From an uncultured Bacteroidales bacterium (GTDB lineage: Bacteria; Bacteroidota; Bacteroidia; Bacteroidales; UBA932), in the NCBI GenBank assembly GCA_944323345.1, contig CALUSC010000017.1, forward strand, positions 1-40,997: DNA of 40,997 nt, written 5' to 3'. The notes below the pieces were generated by a model. The model was given only the letters and a program-made list of their open reading frames with translations, did no database searches and was not told where the DNA came from. The translations under genes were made by a program, and so were the position numbers. Within the stretch, counting starts at the first letter, position 1; the number at the start of each line of letters is the position of its first letter. Below, in pieces: positions 24,393 to 36,359 of the stretch.

Positions 24393-27227
24393 TCACCGAA
24401 GGAATTTTGCCGTATATGTATCGGCTTTGGCTATAAGATCTTCCGGAGTCCCTTCAAATACGACCTCCCCTCCCCTGTCTCCGGCATCAGGACCGAGATC
24501 TATTACCCAGTCGGCCGCTTTAATTACATCGGGATTATGCTCCACCACGATAATCGAATGCCCTTTTGCCAGCAGCGCATCGAATGACGCAAGCAGTTTG
24601 GCGACATCGTGAAAATGCAGTCCGGTCGTAGGTTCGTCGAATATAAACAATATACGCTGCTCACGTCCTTTCGGCTGACTGTCAGTCATGGAAAGGAAAT
24701 ATGCCAACTTTATCCTCTGGCTCTCCCCGCCGCTGAGTGTACTGCTGCTCTGACCTAATTTGATATAAGAAAGACCGACATCGACAAGCGGCTGAAGCCG
24801 TTCCGCGATTTTCCTGGAAGCCGGTTCCGGCTGTGATGAAAAGAAAGAAACAGCCTCATCGACACTCATGTTCAATATGTCATCTATGTTCTTGCCTTTA
24901 TACCTGACCTCCAGAATATCCGGTTTGAACCTTTTCCCGCCGCAGGCTTCGCAGACCATTGTCACATCTGCCATGAACTGCATTTCTATTTTCACGAACC
25001 CTTCTCCCTGGCATTCCGGACAGCGTCCTCCGTCGATATTGAAGGAAAAATGCGAAGGCGTATAGCCGTTCAGTTTTGCATATTGCTGGTCAGCAAGCAG
25101 TTTCCTGATATCATCATAAACTTTCAGATATGTGACGGCATTTGATCTGGAGCTTTTTCCTATTGGGTTCTGATCGACATATTCCACCTGCGTAATCCTG
25201 TCCAGATTACCGGACAACTGACGGAATGTCCCCGGTGCGGAACCGGTATGGTTTATATGGCGGAACAGGGCAGGATACAATATATCACCCACCAGAGAAG
25301 ATTTTCCGCTCCCGCTCACACCTGTCACTACTGTCAGCACTCCTAGAGGGAATTTTACATCGATATTTTTCAGATTATGTTCCATAGCTCCCTCTATAGC
25401 AATGGAATACACAGGTTTGCGCTTTTCTCTGACATAGCGTGGCCTCAGCCCTGTAAGATACTGGAGAGTCAGGGAAGCGTCAATATCCTTTTGGGCAATC
25501 CCCTGGCCGAGCTTTCCATTGAACACAATTTCACCCCCATTCACACCAGCTTCAGGACCGATATCTATCAGCATGTCGGCAGCCCTCATTATCTCTTCGT
25601 CATGCTCGACTACCACCACGGTATTTCCTATATCCCTGAGCTTTTCCAGAACAGTGATAAGCCTGCCTGTATCACGCGGATGCAGGCCTATGCTCGGCTC
25701 GTCCAGAATATAAAGCGAACCGACAAGCGAACTCCCCAGTGCCGTTACGAGATTGATTCTCTGGCTCTCTCCTCCGGACAAAGTATTCGAAGTCCTGTTC
25801 AATGTAAGATATGACAGCCCTACATCCCGGATATACTGCAGGCGGGACAGGATTTCGTCTATCGCCTTCGATGCGATGCTTTTCTCGTAATCAGTCAGCT
25901 GAAGATTCGTGAAGAAGTCATACAGCTGGTCGACATTCATGCACAGCAGTTCATGTATGTTCCGTCCTCCGACTTTGACATACAGGGCATCCTTTCTCAG
26001 ACGGCTGCCACCGCATGCCCTGCACACAGTCCGGCCTGAGTAACGGCTCAACATGTATTTATACTGTATCTTGTATTTGTTCGACTCCACCCACCGGAAG
26101 AACTCGTTAAGGCCGATTATCGATTCCTCCTCCGTATCGGCAGCATACCCGTTCCATACCAGGTCCTTCTCACGGTCCGAAAGATCGCAATACGGCTTGA
26201 AGACAGACAATTCATGCCTGTACGCATTCTTCACCATCTGGTCTTTGAACCAGCTCATCTTCTCCCCTCTCCAGCATGCTATGGCGCCGTCGTATATGCT
26301 CTTGCTCTTGTCCGGAACCACAAGATCCTCGCTGATTCCGATGATCTGGCCGAGCCCGCCGCACACCGGACATGCCCCCAGAGGGCTGTTGAAACTGAAC
26401 ATATATTCGTCAGGCTCCTGGAATGTCATTCCGTCAGCTTCGAACCGGCTCACGAACTGTCTCAGCCCGGCATTGTCTGTCTTTACATACAGTACGCCGT
26501 CCCCTTTTTCAAAGGCCGTCCTGACAGAGGAATGCAGCCTGGCATCGAGGTCCGCCGATTCATTATCCCCTCCGCGACCTTCTCCGGAGAGTTTAAGCCT
26601 GTCGACAAGAAGATACAGCTCATCAGGATACTCGCCGCTTTCCGCCTTCTGCATTATTTCCTCAATCCTCACGACGGAATCCTGCGTATAGAATCTGGAA
26701 TATCCTTCTTCTTTAAGGGCGAGCATCAGCTCTACCTTGTCCTGCCTTTCGTTCCACTTCAGGTCGGACAATATATACAGGGCCCCGGCACCCGACGAGT
26801 AAATATATTCCAATACGTCATTGGCCGTATGGCACTTGACTTCCACTCCAGAAACCGGTGAATATGTACGGCCTATCCTTGCAAAAATAATTCTGAGATA
26901 ATCATATATTTCAGTACTGGTCGCCACTGTCGAGCGCGGATTCCGGGTATTTACCTTCTGCTCGATAGCTATGGCAGGCGGAATCCCCTCGATAGACTCC
27001 ACGTCAGGTTTGACCATCCTTCCAAGGAACTGACGCGCATACGAAGAAAGACTCTCCGCAAATCTTCTCTGTCCTTCCGCAAACAACGTATCAAACGCCA
27101 GAGAAGATTTTCCTGAACCTGAAATACCGGTAATGACAATGAATTTTCCGCGGGGAATCCCGACTGTAACGTTCTTGAGGTTATTTACTTTCGCACCCTT
27201 GACCAATATGTTGCCTTCTTCACCCAT
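24393..27227 (-). CDS. uvrA: Excinuclease ABC subunit A
   Basis: From the ATG at 27227 the protein has 944 residues, the normal size of UvrA, the damage-recognising ATPase of nucleotide excision repair. It contains the first Walker A GISGSGKS (34-41), the UvrB-binding region after GRTYSPVSG, two zinc modules (CPVCGGLG with CRACGGSR, and CPECQGEG with CEACGGKR), ABC signatures LSGGESQRINL and LSGGESQRIKL, and Walker B segments YILDEPSIGLHP and FIFDEPTTGLHF. In-frame starts further upstream (to 27335) are rejected because a -7 box at 27250-27257 lies inside that extension. It converges with the fimbrillin genes and is divergent from hsp20. Confidence 0.97.
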   Translation of the reverse strand: MGEEGNILVKGAKVNNLKNVTVGIPRGKFIVITGISGSGKSSLAFDTLFAEGQRRFAESLSSYARQFLGRMVKPDVESIEGIPPAIAIEQKVNTRNPRSTVATSTEIYDYLRIIFARIGRTYSPVSGVEVKCHTANDVLEYIYSSGAGALYILSDLKWNERQDKVELMLALKEEGYSRFYTQDSVVRIEEIMQKAESGEYPDELYLLVDRLKLSGEGRGGDNESADLDARLHSSVRTAFEKGDGVLYVKTDNAGLRQFVSRFEADGMTFQEPDEYMFSFNSPLGACPVCGGLGQIIGISEDLVVPDKSKSIYDGAIACWRGEKMSWFKDQMVKNAYRHELSVFKPYCDLSDREKDLVWNGYAADTEEESIIGLNEFFRWVESNKYKIQYKYMLSRYSGRTVCRACGGSRLRKDALYVKVGGRNIHELLCMNVDQLYDFFTNLQLTDYEKSIASKAIDEILSRLQYIRDVGLSYLTLNRTSNTLSGGESQRINLVTALGSSLVGSLYILDEPSIGLHPRDTGRLITVLEKLRDIGNTVVVVEHDEEIMRAADMLIDIGPEAGVNGGEIVFNGKLGQGIAQKDIDASLTLQYLTGLRPRYVREKRKPVYSIAIEGAMEHNLKNIDVKFPLGVLTVVTGVSGSGKSSLVGDILYPALFRHINHTGSAPGTFRQLSGNLDRITQVEYVDQNPIGKSSRSNAVTYLKVYDDIRKLLADQQYAKLNGYTPSHFSFNIDGGRCPECQGEGFVKIEMQFMADVTMVCEACGGKRFKPDILEVRYKGKNIDDILNMSVDEAVSFFSSQPEPASRKIAERLQPLVDVGLSYIKLGQSSSTLSGGESQRIKLAYFLSMTDSQPKGREQRILFIFDEPTTGLHFHDVAKLLASFDALLAKGHSIIVVEHNPDVIKAADWVIDLGPDAGDRGGEVVFEGTPEDLIAKADTYTAKFLR

Positions 27228-27249
27228 AATCTCTAATGAAATCGACTTC

Positions 27250-27257
27250 CAAAGATA
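27250..27257 (-). promoter_or_regulatory. -7 box of uvrA
   Basis: TATCTTTG on the minus strand matches TAnnTTTG and ends 22 bases before the ATG at 27227. The expected -33 position does not read TTG. The box supports the short uvrA start. Confidence 0.55.
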
Positions 27258-27458
27258 ACGTTTTTCGGACATTCTGACACGTCCGGATAGACATTTTGGC
27301 AATTTTCCATGACAGATTTTCCATTTTGCGTCCATTTGCCGGACAAAAAGCCGGCGGCACGGCGATTGATAATAGCATAGACGTACTGTAAAAGTACAAA
27401 GGATTAAAACCCAAAGATTTATATTTAGAACAATTTAAAATTATAGGAGATATTAATT

Positions 27459-27887
27459 ATGGTACCTGTAAGAAAAAACCAGACTTGGTTGCCTGACATT
27501 TTCAATGATTTCTTCGATAACGACTGGATGGTCAGAACAAATGCAACAGCACCTGCCATCAACGTATTAGAAAACGAGCACAGCTATGAAATCGAAGTTG
27601 CAGCTCCGGGTATGAAGAAAGAGGATTTCAAAGTGCACATCGACGAAAACGGCAATCTTGCCATCGAAATGGAAAAGAAAGTCGACGAGAAAGATGAAAA
27701 AAGGAACGGACATTACCTTCGCCGCGAGTTCTCATACAGCAAATTCCAGCAGACAATGGTTCTGCCTGATGATGTCGAAAGAGACAAAATCAGCGCAAAA
27801 GTCGAAAACGGCGTACTGAATGTCATAATTCCTAAAGTCGAAAAGACCAAACCGGAAGACAACAAGAGAGTCATAAACATCGAATAA
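27459..27887 (+). CDS. Small heat-shock protein (Hsp20/alpha-crystallin family)
   Basis: The 142-residue protein has a short N-terminal arm (TWLPDIFNDFFDNDWM), the alpha-crystallin domain from about residue 33 (PAINVLENEHSYEIEVAAPGMKKEDFKVHIDENGNLAIEME) to about 130 with the conserved GVLNVIIPK, and a short C-terminal tail with NKRVINIE, whose I-x-I motif normally docks to a neighbouring subunit. It is an ATP-independent chaperone that holds unfolding proteins. A Shine-Dalgarno AGGAGA is 7-12 bases before the ATG. The upstream region (27336-27458) holds GTAC-N7-GTAC, but no clear TAnnTTTG box; heat-shock control is likely from family knowledge only. Confidence 0.93.
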   Translation: MVPVRKNQTWLPDIFNDFFDNDWMVRTNATAPAINVLENEHSYEIEVAAPGMKKEDFKVHIDENGNLAIEMEKKVDEKDEKRNGHYLRREFSYSKFQQTMVLPDDVERDKISAKVENGVLNVIIPKVEKTKPEDNKRVINIE

Positions 27888-27908
27888 CTCTACGTATTAG
27901 TCTGAATT

Positions 27909-27949
27909 ACTGTTCCGACAGATTTGAAATCTGCCGGAACAGTTTTTTT
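27909..27949 (+). terminator. Terminator after hsp20
   Basis: ACTGTTCCG and CGGAACAGT form the outer stem, and CAGATTT and AAATCTG the inner one, with a single A-C mismatch between them; seven T residues follow. It lies 21 bases after the hsp20 stop codon. Confidence 0.88.
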
Positions 27950-27984
27950 ATATCTTCAATTTCCGTCTGATTTTTCAAAAAAAA

Positions 27985-28015
27985 TTTGGAGGGTCAGAAA
28001 TTTTATCTATCTTTG
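27985..28015 (+). promoter_or_regulatory. tRNA-Asp promoter
   Basis: TTTG (27985-27988) and TATCTTTG (28008-28015) are exactly 19 bases apart, a perfect housekeeping promoter. It leaves about 50 bases of leader before the tRNA. Confidence 0.88.
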
Positions 28016-28068
28016 CATCCGCAATCAGGGGAAACGCCCTTGAAAGCATAAAAGTTCTTTAATAGAAT

Positions 28069-28145
28069 GGTGCGGTAGTTCAGCTGGTTAGAATACCGGC
28101 CTGTCACGCCGGGGGTCGCGGGTTCGAGTCCCGTCCGCACCGCCA
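28069..28145 (+). tRNA. tRNA-Asp (anticodon GTC)
   Basis: The acceptor GGTGCGG pairs with CCGCACC, the anticodon stem CCGGC/GCCGG closes the loop CTGTCAC (anticodon GTC), and the T arm is GCGGG-TTCGAGT-CCCGT. The discriminator is G (28142) and CCA is encoded at 28143-28145, unlike the tRNA-Arg in this window. It has its own promoter and terminator. Confidence 0.97.
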
Positions 28146-28166
28146 AAAGATTTGGCAAATTAAAGC

Positions 28167-28202
28167 AAAGTTCTGAAGTTCAACAACTTCAGAACTTTTT
28201 TC
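28167..28202. terminator. Terminator after tRNA-Asp
   Basis: A perfect 14-bp stem, AAAGTTCTGAAGTT (28167-28180) with its complement at 28185-28198, has a 4-base loop and runs into six or more T residues. Confidence 0.9.
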
Positions 28203-28314
28203 GTATATGTCAGTATGATAAACTTCCCCCAATTAACCTGAACAATCAGGCAAAAACTCCCCTCAGTTTCAGTCAGCACGTTTTTATGTCCGCCGCAACC
28301 GGGCAAAAAAATTA

Positions 28315-30018
<1,704 letters not shown>

Positions 30019-30056
30019 CACGGCAGGAGAAAGAAACAAATCTGGATTTTACGAAA

Positions 30057-30311
30057 ATGAAACACAAGGACGGAATACTTCTGAACATCCTTACTCCGGA
30101 GAAAAATCTTGCGGGGCACATGGTCGGACAGGTAAAGCTTCCCGGCTCGGCCGGAGAATTCACTGTGCTTTCCGGCCACGCACCTCTGATCACCTCCCTG
30201 ACAGAAGGAGACATCATATTTACAGAAGGCGGCGCCAGCAAGTCCGTGCATATCAGATCCGGCTTTGCGGAAGTACAGAACGACACGGTATCAGCTTGTG
30301 TAGAAATTTAG
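30057..30311 (+). CDS. atpC: F1Fo ATP synthase subunit epsilon (short form)
   Basis: Only 84 residues long, this is the N-terminal beta-sandwich of epsilon (LLNILTPEKNLAGHMVGQVKLPGSAGEFTVLSGHAPLITSLTEGDIIF) and stops at about the point where the C-terminal two-helix domain would start. That missing domain is the one that inhibits ATP hydrolysis in E. coli and Bacillus, so inhibition must work otherwise or be absent. Short epsilon subunits are, to my knowledge, usual in Bacteroidota. It lies 38 bases after atpD and 9 before atpB. Confidence 0.92.
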   Translation: MKHKDGILLNILTPEKNLAGHMVGQVKLPGSAGEFTVLSGHAPLITSLTEGDIIFTEGGASKSVHIRSGFAEVQNDTVSACVEI

Positions 30312-30320
30312 GAGGAACGG

Positions 30321-31789
<1,469 letters not shown>

Positions 31790-31804
31790 GACCGGAGGTA
31801 GGGA

Positions 31805-32320
31805 ATGTCATTGCTAATGCCCGATACGGGCCTCCTGTTCTGGATGCTTGTCATTTTCGTGACGGTGCTCGCCATCCTCGCGAAATGGGGCTTCCCTGTC
31901 ATCACATCGATGGTGGACAAGAGGAAAAAGTACATAGACGAATCTCTGCAGCTCGCAAAAAAAGCTGACGAGAAGATGTCTGCCCTGCTCAAGGAACAGG
32001 CCAGGATCATCGGAGAAGCACGGGAAGAACAGAACAAGATCCTGAAAGAGGCCGCAGAAGCCAGAAACAACATAATACGCCAGGCTCAGGAACAGGCCAG
32101 GGACGAAGCCGCAAAGATCATCGCGGAAGCCAAAGTCCAGATAGAAGCTGACAAGGAAAGCGCTATCAGCCAGATCCGCAGCCAGGTCGCCCTGCTCTCG
32201 GTCAATGTCGCAGAGAAAGTGATCAGAAAGACATTGGCGACTGACAAGGAGCAGAAAGAACTCATCGAAACGATGGTGAAAGAATCGCTGAAAATAGATC
32301 CTGACACTATCAAGAACTGA
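31805..32320 (+). CDS. atpF: F1Fo ATP synthase subunit b
   Basis: The 171-residue protein has one N-terminal membrane helix (LLFWMLVIFVTVLAILAKWGFPVI, about 9-32) and then a long charged helix (VDKRKKYIDESLQLAKKADEKMSALLKEQARII and onward) that forms the peripheral stalk as a dimer. The C-terminal part (VNVAEKVIRKTLATDKEQKELIETMV) contacts delta. CCGGAGGTAGGG just before the ATG is a good Shine-Dalgarno site. Length and order fit the family. Confidence 0.95.
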   Translation: MSLLMPDTGLLFWMLVIFVTVLAILAKWGFPVITSMVDKRKKYIDESLQLAKKADEKMSALLKEQARIIGEAREEQNKILKEAAEARNNIIRQAQEQARDEAAKIIAEAKVQIEADKESAISQIRSQVALLSVNVAEKVIRKTLATDKEQKELIETMVKESLKIDPDTIKN

Positions 32321-32328
32321 TAAAAGGG

Positions 32329-32892
32329 ATGGAAATGAACACTGGAGCCATTTCTTCAAGGTATGCTGCGGCACTCCTGAAGTTTGCCCGAGAAACGGGC
32401 AATGAAGAAAAAGTCTACAGACAGGTATCGGTGCTGAACAGGAGCATGTCACTGCTTCCCCAGCTCAGATACCTGATAGACAATCCCATGAACATTTCCG
32501 ACGAACGGAAATTCGGACTGCTGGCATCCGCATTAGGCGAAGAAAAGATGACTGAAGAACTCCGGCGCTTCCTAATGCTGGTCATGAAGAAAAAAAGGAC
32601 CAAGATGCTGAGAATCATGCTTCTTTCATATATCAGACAATACAGGGAGGAACACAAGATCAAGGCCAGCAGGCTGATTACCGCCACAGAAGCTCCGGAA
32701 CTCGAAAAACGGATAGCTGATATCGTCAGACAGCGCAAGGGAGATTCGGTACTGTTCGAACACCGGATAGACCCTGAAATAATAGGAGGGTTCATTTTCG
32801 AGATAGACGGGCTTAGGCTGGATGCAAGTACGGCAGCACAGCTGAAATCCGTAAGGAGACAGTTCATCGAGAAAAACCGCCGTATAGTCTGA
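32329..32892 (+). CDS. atpH: F1Fo ATP synthase subunit delta
   Basis: The 187-residue protein connects the peripheral stalk to the top of F1. It has the N-terminal six-helix domain beginning ISSRYAAALLKFARETGNEEKVY and the C-terminal family block VLFEHRIDPEIIGGFIFEIDGLRLDASTAAQLKSVRRQF, in which the G-G-F and D-x-S are conserved. It is 8 bases after atpF. An 88-base gap follows before atpA, with a small hairpin (ATACCT with AGGTAT, 32934-32939/32948-32953) whose purpose is not known. Confidence 0.94.
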   Translation: MEMNTGAISSRYAAALLKFARETGNEEKVYRQVSVLNRSMSLLPQLRYLIDNPMNISDERKFGLLASALGEEKMTEELRRFLMLVMKKKRTKMLRIMLLSYIRQYREEHKIKASRLITATEAPELEKRIADIVRQRKGDSVLFEHRIDPEIIGGFIFEIDGLRLDASTAAQLKSVRRQFIEKNRRIV

Positions 32893-32980
32893 CATCGCTG
32901 TCAGCAAGCGAAGATACCTGCACGGTCCGGTCCATACCTGAGGCGGAAGGTATTTTAAACGAAGTATAAAAGGAAAATTT

Positions 32981-34570
32981 ATGTCCCAGAATATAAAACC
33001 AAGTGAAGTTTCCGAGGTGCTGCTGAGGCAGCTTAAGGAAATAGATACAGATCTCAAGTTCGAAGAAGTGGGTGAAGTGCTCCAGGTAAGCGACGGTGTC
33101 GTCCGGATCTACGGAGTAGAAAAAGCGGAAGCCAATGAACTTCTGGAATTCGAGAACGGAATCAAGGCTGTCGTCATGAACCTTGAAGAAGACAATGTCG
33201 GCGCCGTCCTGCTCGGACCGACAGACCAGATCAAGGAAGGCATGACCGTCAGACGCACCAGACATATCGCATCGATAAACGTAGGAGACGGCATGTTGGG
33301 ACGTGTAGTGGATCCGCTCGGAGTTCCGCTCGACGGACGCGGGAAAATCGGTGGTGAGCTCATCGAAATGCCGCTGGAAAGGAAGGCTCCGGGAGTGATT
33401 TTCCGCCAGCCTGTGACTGAACCGCTGCAGACAGGACTGAAAGCGATAGACGCCATGATTCCAATAGGCCGTGGCCAGAGGGAACTGATCATCGGCGACC
33501 GCCAGACAGGAAAAACCGCCATCGCCATCGACACCATCATCAACCAGAGGGAAAACTATCTGGCAGGCAAGCCTGTATACTGCATCTACGTGGCTATCGG
33601 CCAGAAAGGGTCAACTATCGCGAATATCGTCAACACCCTCCGCGAGAAGGGAGCCATGGACTACACTATCGTCGTGGCCGCCACAGCTGCAGATCCGGCC
33701 GCAACGCAATATTTCGCCGCATTCGCCGGAGCGGCCATAGGCGAATATTTCAGAGACACGGGACGGCATGCGCTCGTGGTGTACGATGACCTGTCGAAAC
33801 AGGCCGTGGCATACAGGGAGGTGTCATTGATACTCAGAAGACCTTCCGGGCGTGAAGCATATCCTGGAGACATATTCTACCTGCATTCCAGACTTCTGGA
33901 ACGGGCTGCAAAAATCATCGATCAGCAGGAAGTGGCAGAAAACATGAACGACCTGCCGGAAAGCCTGAAAGGCAAAGTGAAATGCGGAGGTTCCCTCACT
34001 GCCCTGCCTATAATCGAAACGCAGAACGGAGACGTGTCCGCATACATACCTACAAACGTGATTTCCATCACAGACGGGCAGATATTCCTGGAAACGGACC
34101 TGTTCAACCAGGGTTTCAGACCTGCCATCAATGTAGGAATATCAGTCTCCCGCGTAGGAGGCAGCGCACAGGTCAAGAGCATGAAAAAAGTGGCAGGTAC
34201 ACTGAAAATCGACCAGGCCCAGTACAGGGAGCTGGAATCTTTCTCGAAATTCAGCAGCGACATGGATCCGGTGACGGCCATGGCCATTGACAGGGGCCGT
34301 AAAAACAACCAGCTGCTCATCCAGCCGCAATACTCACCTATGCCGGCTGGTGACCAGATAGCCATACTGTACTGCGGCACGCACGGACTGATGAAAGACA
34401 TACCGCTCGAAAAAGTCCACGAATTCCAGTCCTCGTTCCTGGACAGGATGCATGCATCGCACGAAGCGGATGTACTCAAGCCGCTCGCATCCGGACAAAT
34501 CGACAGGAACATAGAACTTATCATAGAAAAGGAAGCTGCTGCTACAGTCATGCAGTTCAGACGCAAATAG
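32981..34570 (+). CDS. atpA: F1Fo ATP synthase subunit alpha
   Basis: The 529-residue protein is the non-catalytic nucleotide-binding subunit of F1. Walker A is GDRQTGKT at 172-179, [35 protein letters not shown] contains the Walker B aspartate and the family signature, and the arginine finger lies in the following [17 protein letters not shown] block. N-terminal delta-binding and C-terminal helical domains are complete. It lies 88 bases after atpH and 21 before atpG. Confidence 0.98.
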   Translation: MSQNIKPSEVSEVLLRQLKEIDTDLKFEEVGEVLQVSDGVVRIYGVEKAEANELLEFENGIKAVVMNLEEDNVGAVLLGPTDQIKEGMTVRRTRHIASINVGDGMLGRVVDPLGVPLDGRGKIGGELIEMPLERKAPGVIFRQPVTEPLQTGLKAIDAMIPIGRGQRELIIGDRQTGKTAIAIDTIINQRENYLAGKPVYCIYVAIGQKGSTIANIVNTLREKGAMDYTIVVAATAADPAATQYFAAFAGAAIGEYFRDTGRHALVVYDDLSKQAVAYREVSLILRRPSGREAYPGDIFYLHSRLLERAAKIIDQQEVAENMNDLPESLKGKVKCGGSLTALPIIETQNGDVSAYIPTNVISITDGQIFLETDLFNQGFRPAINVGISVSRVGGSAQVKSMKKVAGTLKIDQAQYRELESFSKFSSDMDPVTAMAIDRGRKNNQLLIQPQYSPMPAGDQIAILYCGTHGLMKDIPLEKVHEFQSSFLDRMHASHEADVLKPLASGQIDRNIELIIEKEAAATVMQFRRK

Positions 34571-34591
34571 ACACGGAAAAGGGAGTAAAGA

Positions 34592-35470
34592 ATGGCATCG
34601 TTGAAAGAAATAAAAGACAGGATCAATTCCGTAAACGGCATCATGAAGATAACATCGGCCATGAAACTGGTGGCATCTTCCAAGCTGCGGAAAACCCAGA
34701 ATGCCATAGGGAATCTGCTTCCTTACGAACGGCAGCTGCACCATATCCTGGCTGACCTCCTGTCGGCAGAAGCTGCGGCAGGAGAAATCTATGCTGCCGA
34801 AAGGCCTTTGAAAAAAGTCGCTGTCGTGGCTTTCGCCTCCAACACATCGCTATGCGGTTCGTTCAATTCCAATGCTGTCAGGCATTTCTCCGAAGCGGTG
34901 GAAAGATACAGAAGTGCAGGACTGAAAGACAAGGACATCACGGTATTCGCGGTAGGGCGTAAAATGGAAGATGCTGCCAGAAAAATGGGACTGGAAACAT
35001 ACGGAGATTATACACATCTTGCAGACAAGCCGTCATACCAGGAAGCGTGCGGACTGGCCGGAAAACTCATGGAGATGTTCACATCCAAGGCAGTGGACAA
35101 GGTCGAACTGATATATTCACACTGCAAATCCACTTCGACACAGATTCCTGCCGACGAGACATATCTGCCGATATCCCTGCATTCTTCCCTGCATGAAAGC
35201 GAAGAGCACCACGGAATATCCGACTTCATCATAGAGCCGGACATGAATTCACTGCTTGAAACCCTGCTTCCGAAAGTCCTGCTCCTGAAAATATACTCTG
35301 TAGTTCTGGATGCGAATGCGGCAGAACATGCTGCCAGAATGATGGCAATGCAGCTGGCCACCGACAACGGCAACCAGCTGCTCGACGAAATAAGGATTCT
35401 CTACAACAAACAGCGTCAGCAGGAAATCACCAACGAACTCCAGGACATCATCGGCGGGACGATGAATTAA
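34592..35470 (+). CDS. atpG: F1Fo ATP synthase subunit gamma
   Basis: The 292-residue central-stalk subunit has the two terminal helices that form the rotor coiled coil: ASLKEIKDRINSVNGIMKITSAMKLVASSKLRKTQ at the N-terminus and HAARMMAMQLATDNGNQLLDEIRILYNKQRQQEITNELQDIIGG at the C-terminus. Between them is the Rossmann-like domain (VVAFASNTSLCGSFNSN). It is the last gene of the operon. I see no terminator after it; the promoter of the next operon begins two bases after its stop codon, so read-through is likely. Confidence 0.97.
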   Translation: MASLKEIKDRINSVNGIMKITSAMKLVASSKLRKTQNAIGNLLPYERQLHHILADLLSAEAAAGEIYAAERPLKKVAVVAFASNTSLCGSFNSNAVRHFSEAVERYRSAGLKDKDITVFAVGRKMEDAARKMGLETYGDYTHLADKPSYQEACGLAGKLMEMFTSKAVDKVELIYSHCKSTSTQIPADETYLPISLHSSLHESEEHHGISDFIIEPDMNSLLETLLPKVLLLKIYSVVLDANAAEHAARMMAMQLATDNGNQLLDEIRILYNKQRQQEITNELQDIIGGTMN

Positions 35471-35471
35471 A

Positions 35472-35502
35472 TTTGCATCTGAAAATATTTTTTATACCTT
35501 TG
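35472..35502 (+). promoter_or_regulatory. Promoter of the ABC-GntR-UvrA2 operon
   Basis: TTTG (35472-35475) and TACCTTTG (35495-35502) are exactly 19 bases apart, a perfect housekeeping promoter placed directly after atpG. The -7 box is also the outer end of the inverted repeat at 35495-35550. Confidence 0.88.
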
Positions 35503-35550
35503 CAGTGTACTACTTAAATAGAACAGTAAAACAATAGTACAGCAAAGGTA
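35495..35550. promoter_or_regulatory. Inverted repeat covering the -7 box: candidate GntR/YtrA operator
   Basis: TACCTTTGC plus TGTACTA (35495-35503 and 35506-35512) is matched by TAGTACA plus GCAAAGGTA (35535-35541 and 35542-35550), 16 paired positions with only a two-base bulge and a 22-base AT-rich centre. The right arm ends on the first base of the ATG of the ABC gene. The operon encodes a GntR regulator of the YtrA type, whose known operators are inverted repeats in the promoter of their own operon, so autoregulation is the natural reading. Confidence 0.55.
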
Positions 35551-36359
35551 TGATTGCAATAGAAAAACTGACATTCGGCTACGGGAAGGACACTCCCCTT
35601 CTCCGCGACATCTCGGCCGAGCTGCATGAAGGGCGCATCTACGGGCTTCTCGGAGTCAACGGCTCCGGAAAGACCACCCTGCTGAAACTGATGTCCGGAA
35701 TGCTTTTCCCCGGACAGGGCAGAATCACGGCTGACGGCCTGGACACAGCGGCAAGAGATGCCGCGACTTCAGGAAAGATATTCTACATGCAGGCGGAATT
35801 CAAGTTCGGACGGCAGAGCCTGGAAAAGTTCATTGCCCTGCACAGGGCATTCTACCCAGGTTTCAGCGATGAAATTCTTAGGGATTGTCTGGAAGAATCG
35901 GGGATAAATCCGAAAACCGGAGATCTCGGAGTCCTGTCGACAGGCGAAAAGAGGAAATTCCTGTTCAGCATCGCATTGGCCTGCGGGGCCGAATACCTGC
36001 TCATGGACGAACCATTGAATGGAATGGACATCCCTTCCCGAAGCCTTTTCAGGAAACTTCTGCTGAAACACCTCGGAGAAGACAGAATGGCCTTGATTTC
36101 CACACATACACCGGCGGAGATGGAAAATATTTTGTCGGACATATTGATTCTGGACGGGAAAGGAGGCCTGTTCGCGAAGTCCACGGAAGAGATTTCCGAT
36201 AGCTGGTGTTTCGGACTCTCGGAATCTGACGAAGGGGCGCTGTACTCGGAGCCTTGCGCCGGCGGATACCGCACAATCAAAAAAAGAGGAGAGGACGAGG
36301 CTACGGGAATCGACCTGGAAATGCTCTTCAATGCAACAATAAAAGGGAAATTATTATGA
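35550..36359 (+). CDS. ABC transporter ATP-binding protein
   Basis: The 269-residue protein is a complete ABC ATPase: Walker A GVNGSGKTT (35-43), Q-loop at Gln81, the signature as LSTGEKRKF (129-137) rather than LSGGQ, Walker B LLMDEP (150-155) and the switch histidine His186 in STHTPAEME. This form of signature is frequent in the YtrB/EcsA-like group that pairs with GntR regulators. The C-terminal 60 residues are a small accessory part. Its stop codon overlaps the ATG of the membrane-protein gene (ATGA at 36356-36359), so the two are translationally coupled and probably form one exporter. The substrate is unknown. Confidence 0.92.
   Translation: MIAIEKLTFGYGKDTPLLRDISAELHEGRIYGLLGVNGSGKTTLLKLMSGMLFPGQGRITADGLDTAARDAATSGKIFYMQAEFKFGRQSLEKFIALHRAFYPGFSDEILRDCLEESGINPKTGDLGVLSTGEKRKFLFSIALACGAEYLLMDEPLNGMDIPSRSLFRKLLLKHLGEDRMALISTHTPAEMENILSDILILDGKGGLFAKSTEEISDSWCFGLSESDEGALYSEPCAGGYRTIKKRGEDEATGIDLEMLFNATIKGKLL

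Noticed and set aside
27228-27335. N-terminal extension of UvrA by 36 residues
   Set aside because: The extension contains a perfect -7 box and lacks similarity to UvrA; the ATG at 27227 gives the family's normal N-terminus.
35495-35550. Invertible promoter of the Bacteroides phase-variation type
   Set aside because: The -7 box is inside an arm and only 22 bases lie between the arms, so an inversion would not turn the promoter round. No invertase gene is present.
36254-36355. Longer start for the ABC membrane protein
   Set aside because: It would overlap the ATPase gene by more than 100 bases and adds a basic non-membrane stretch; the ATGA overlap at 36356 is a standard coupled start.
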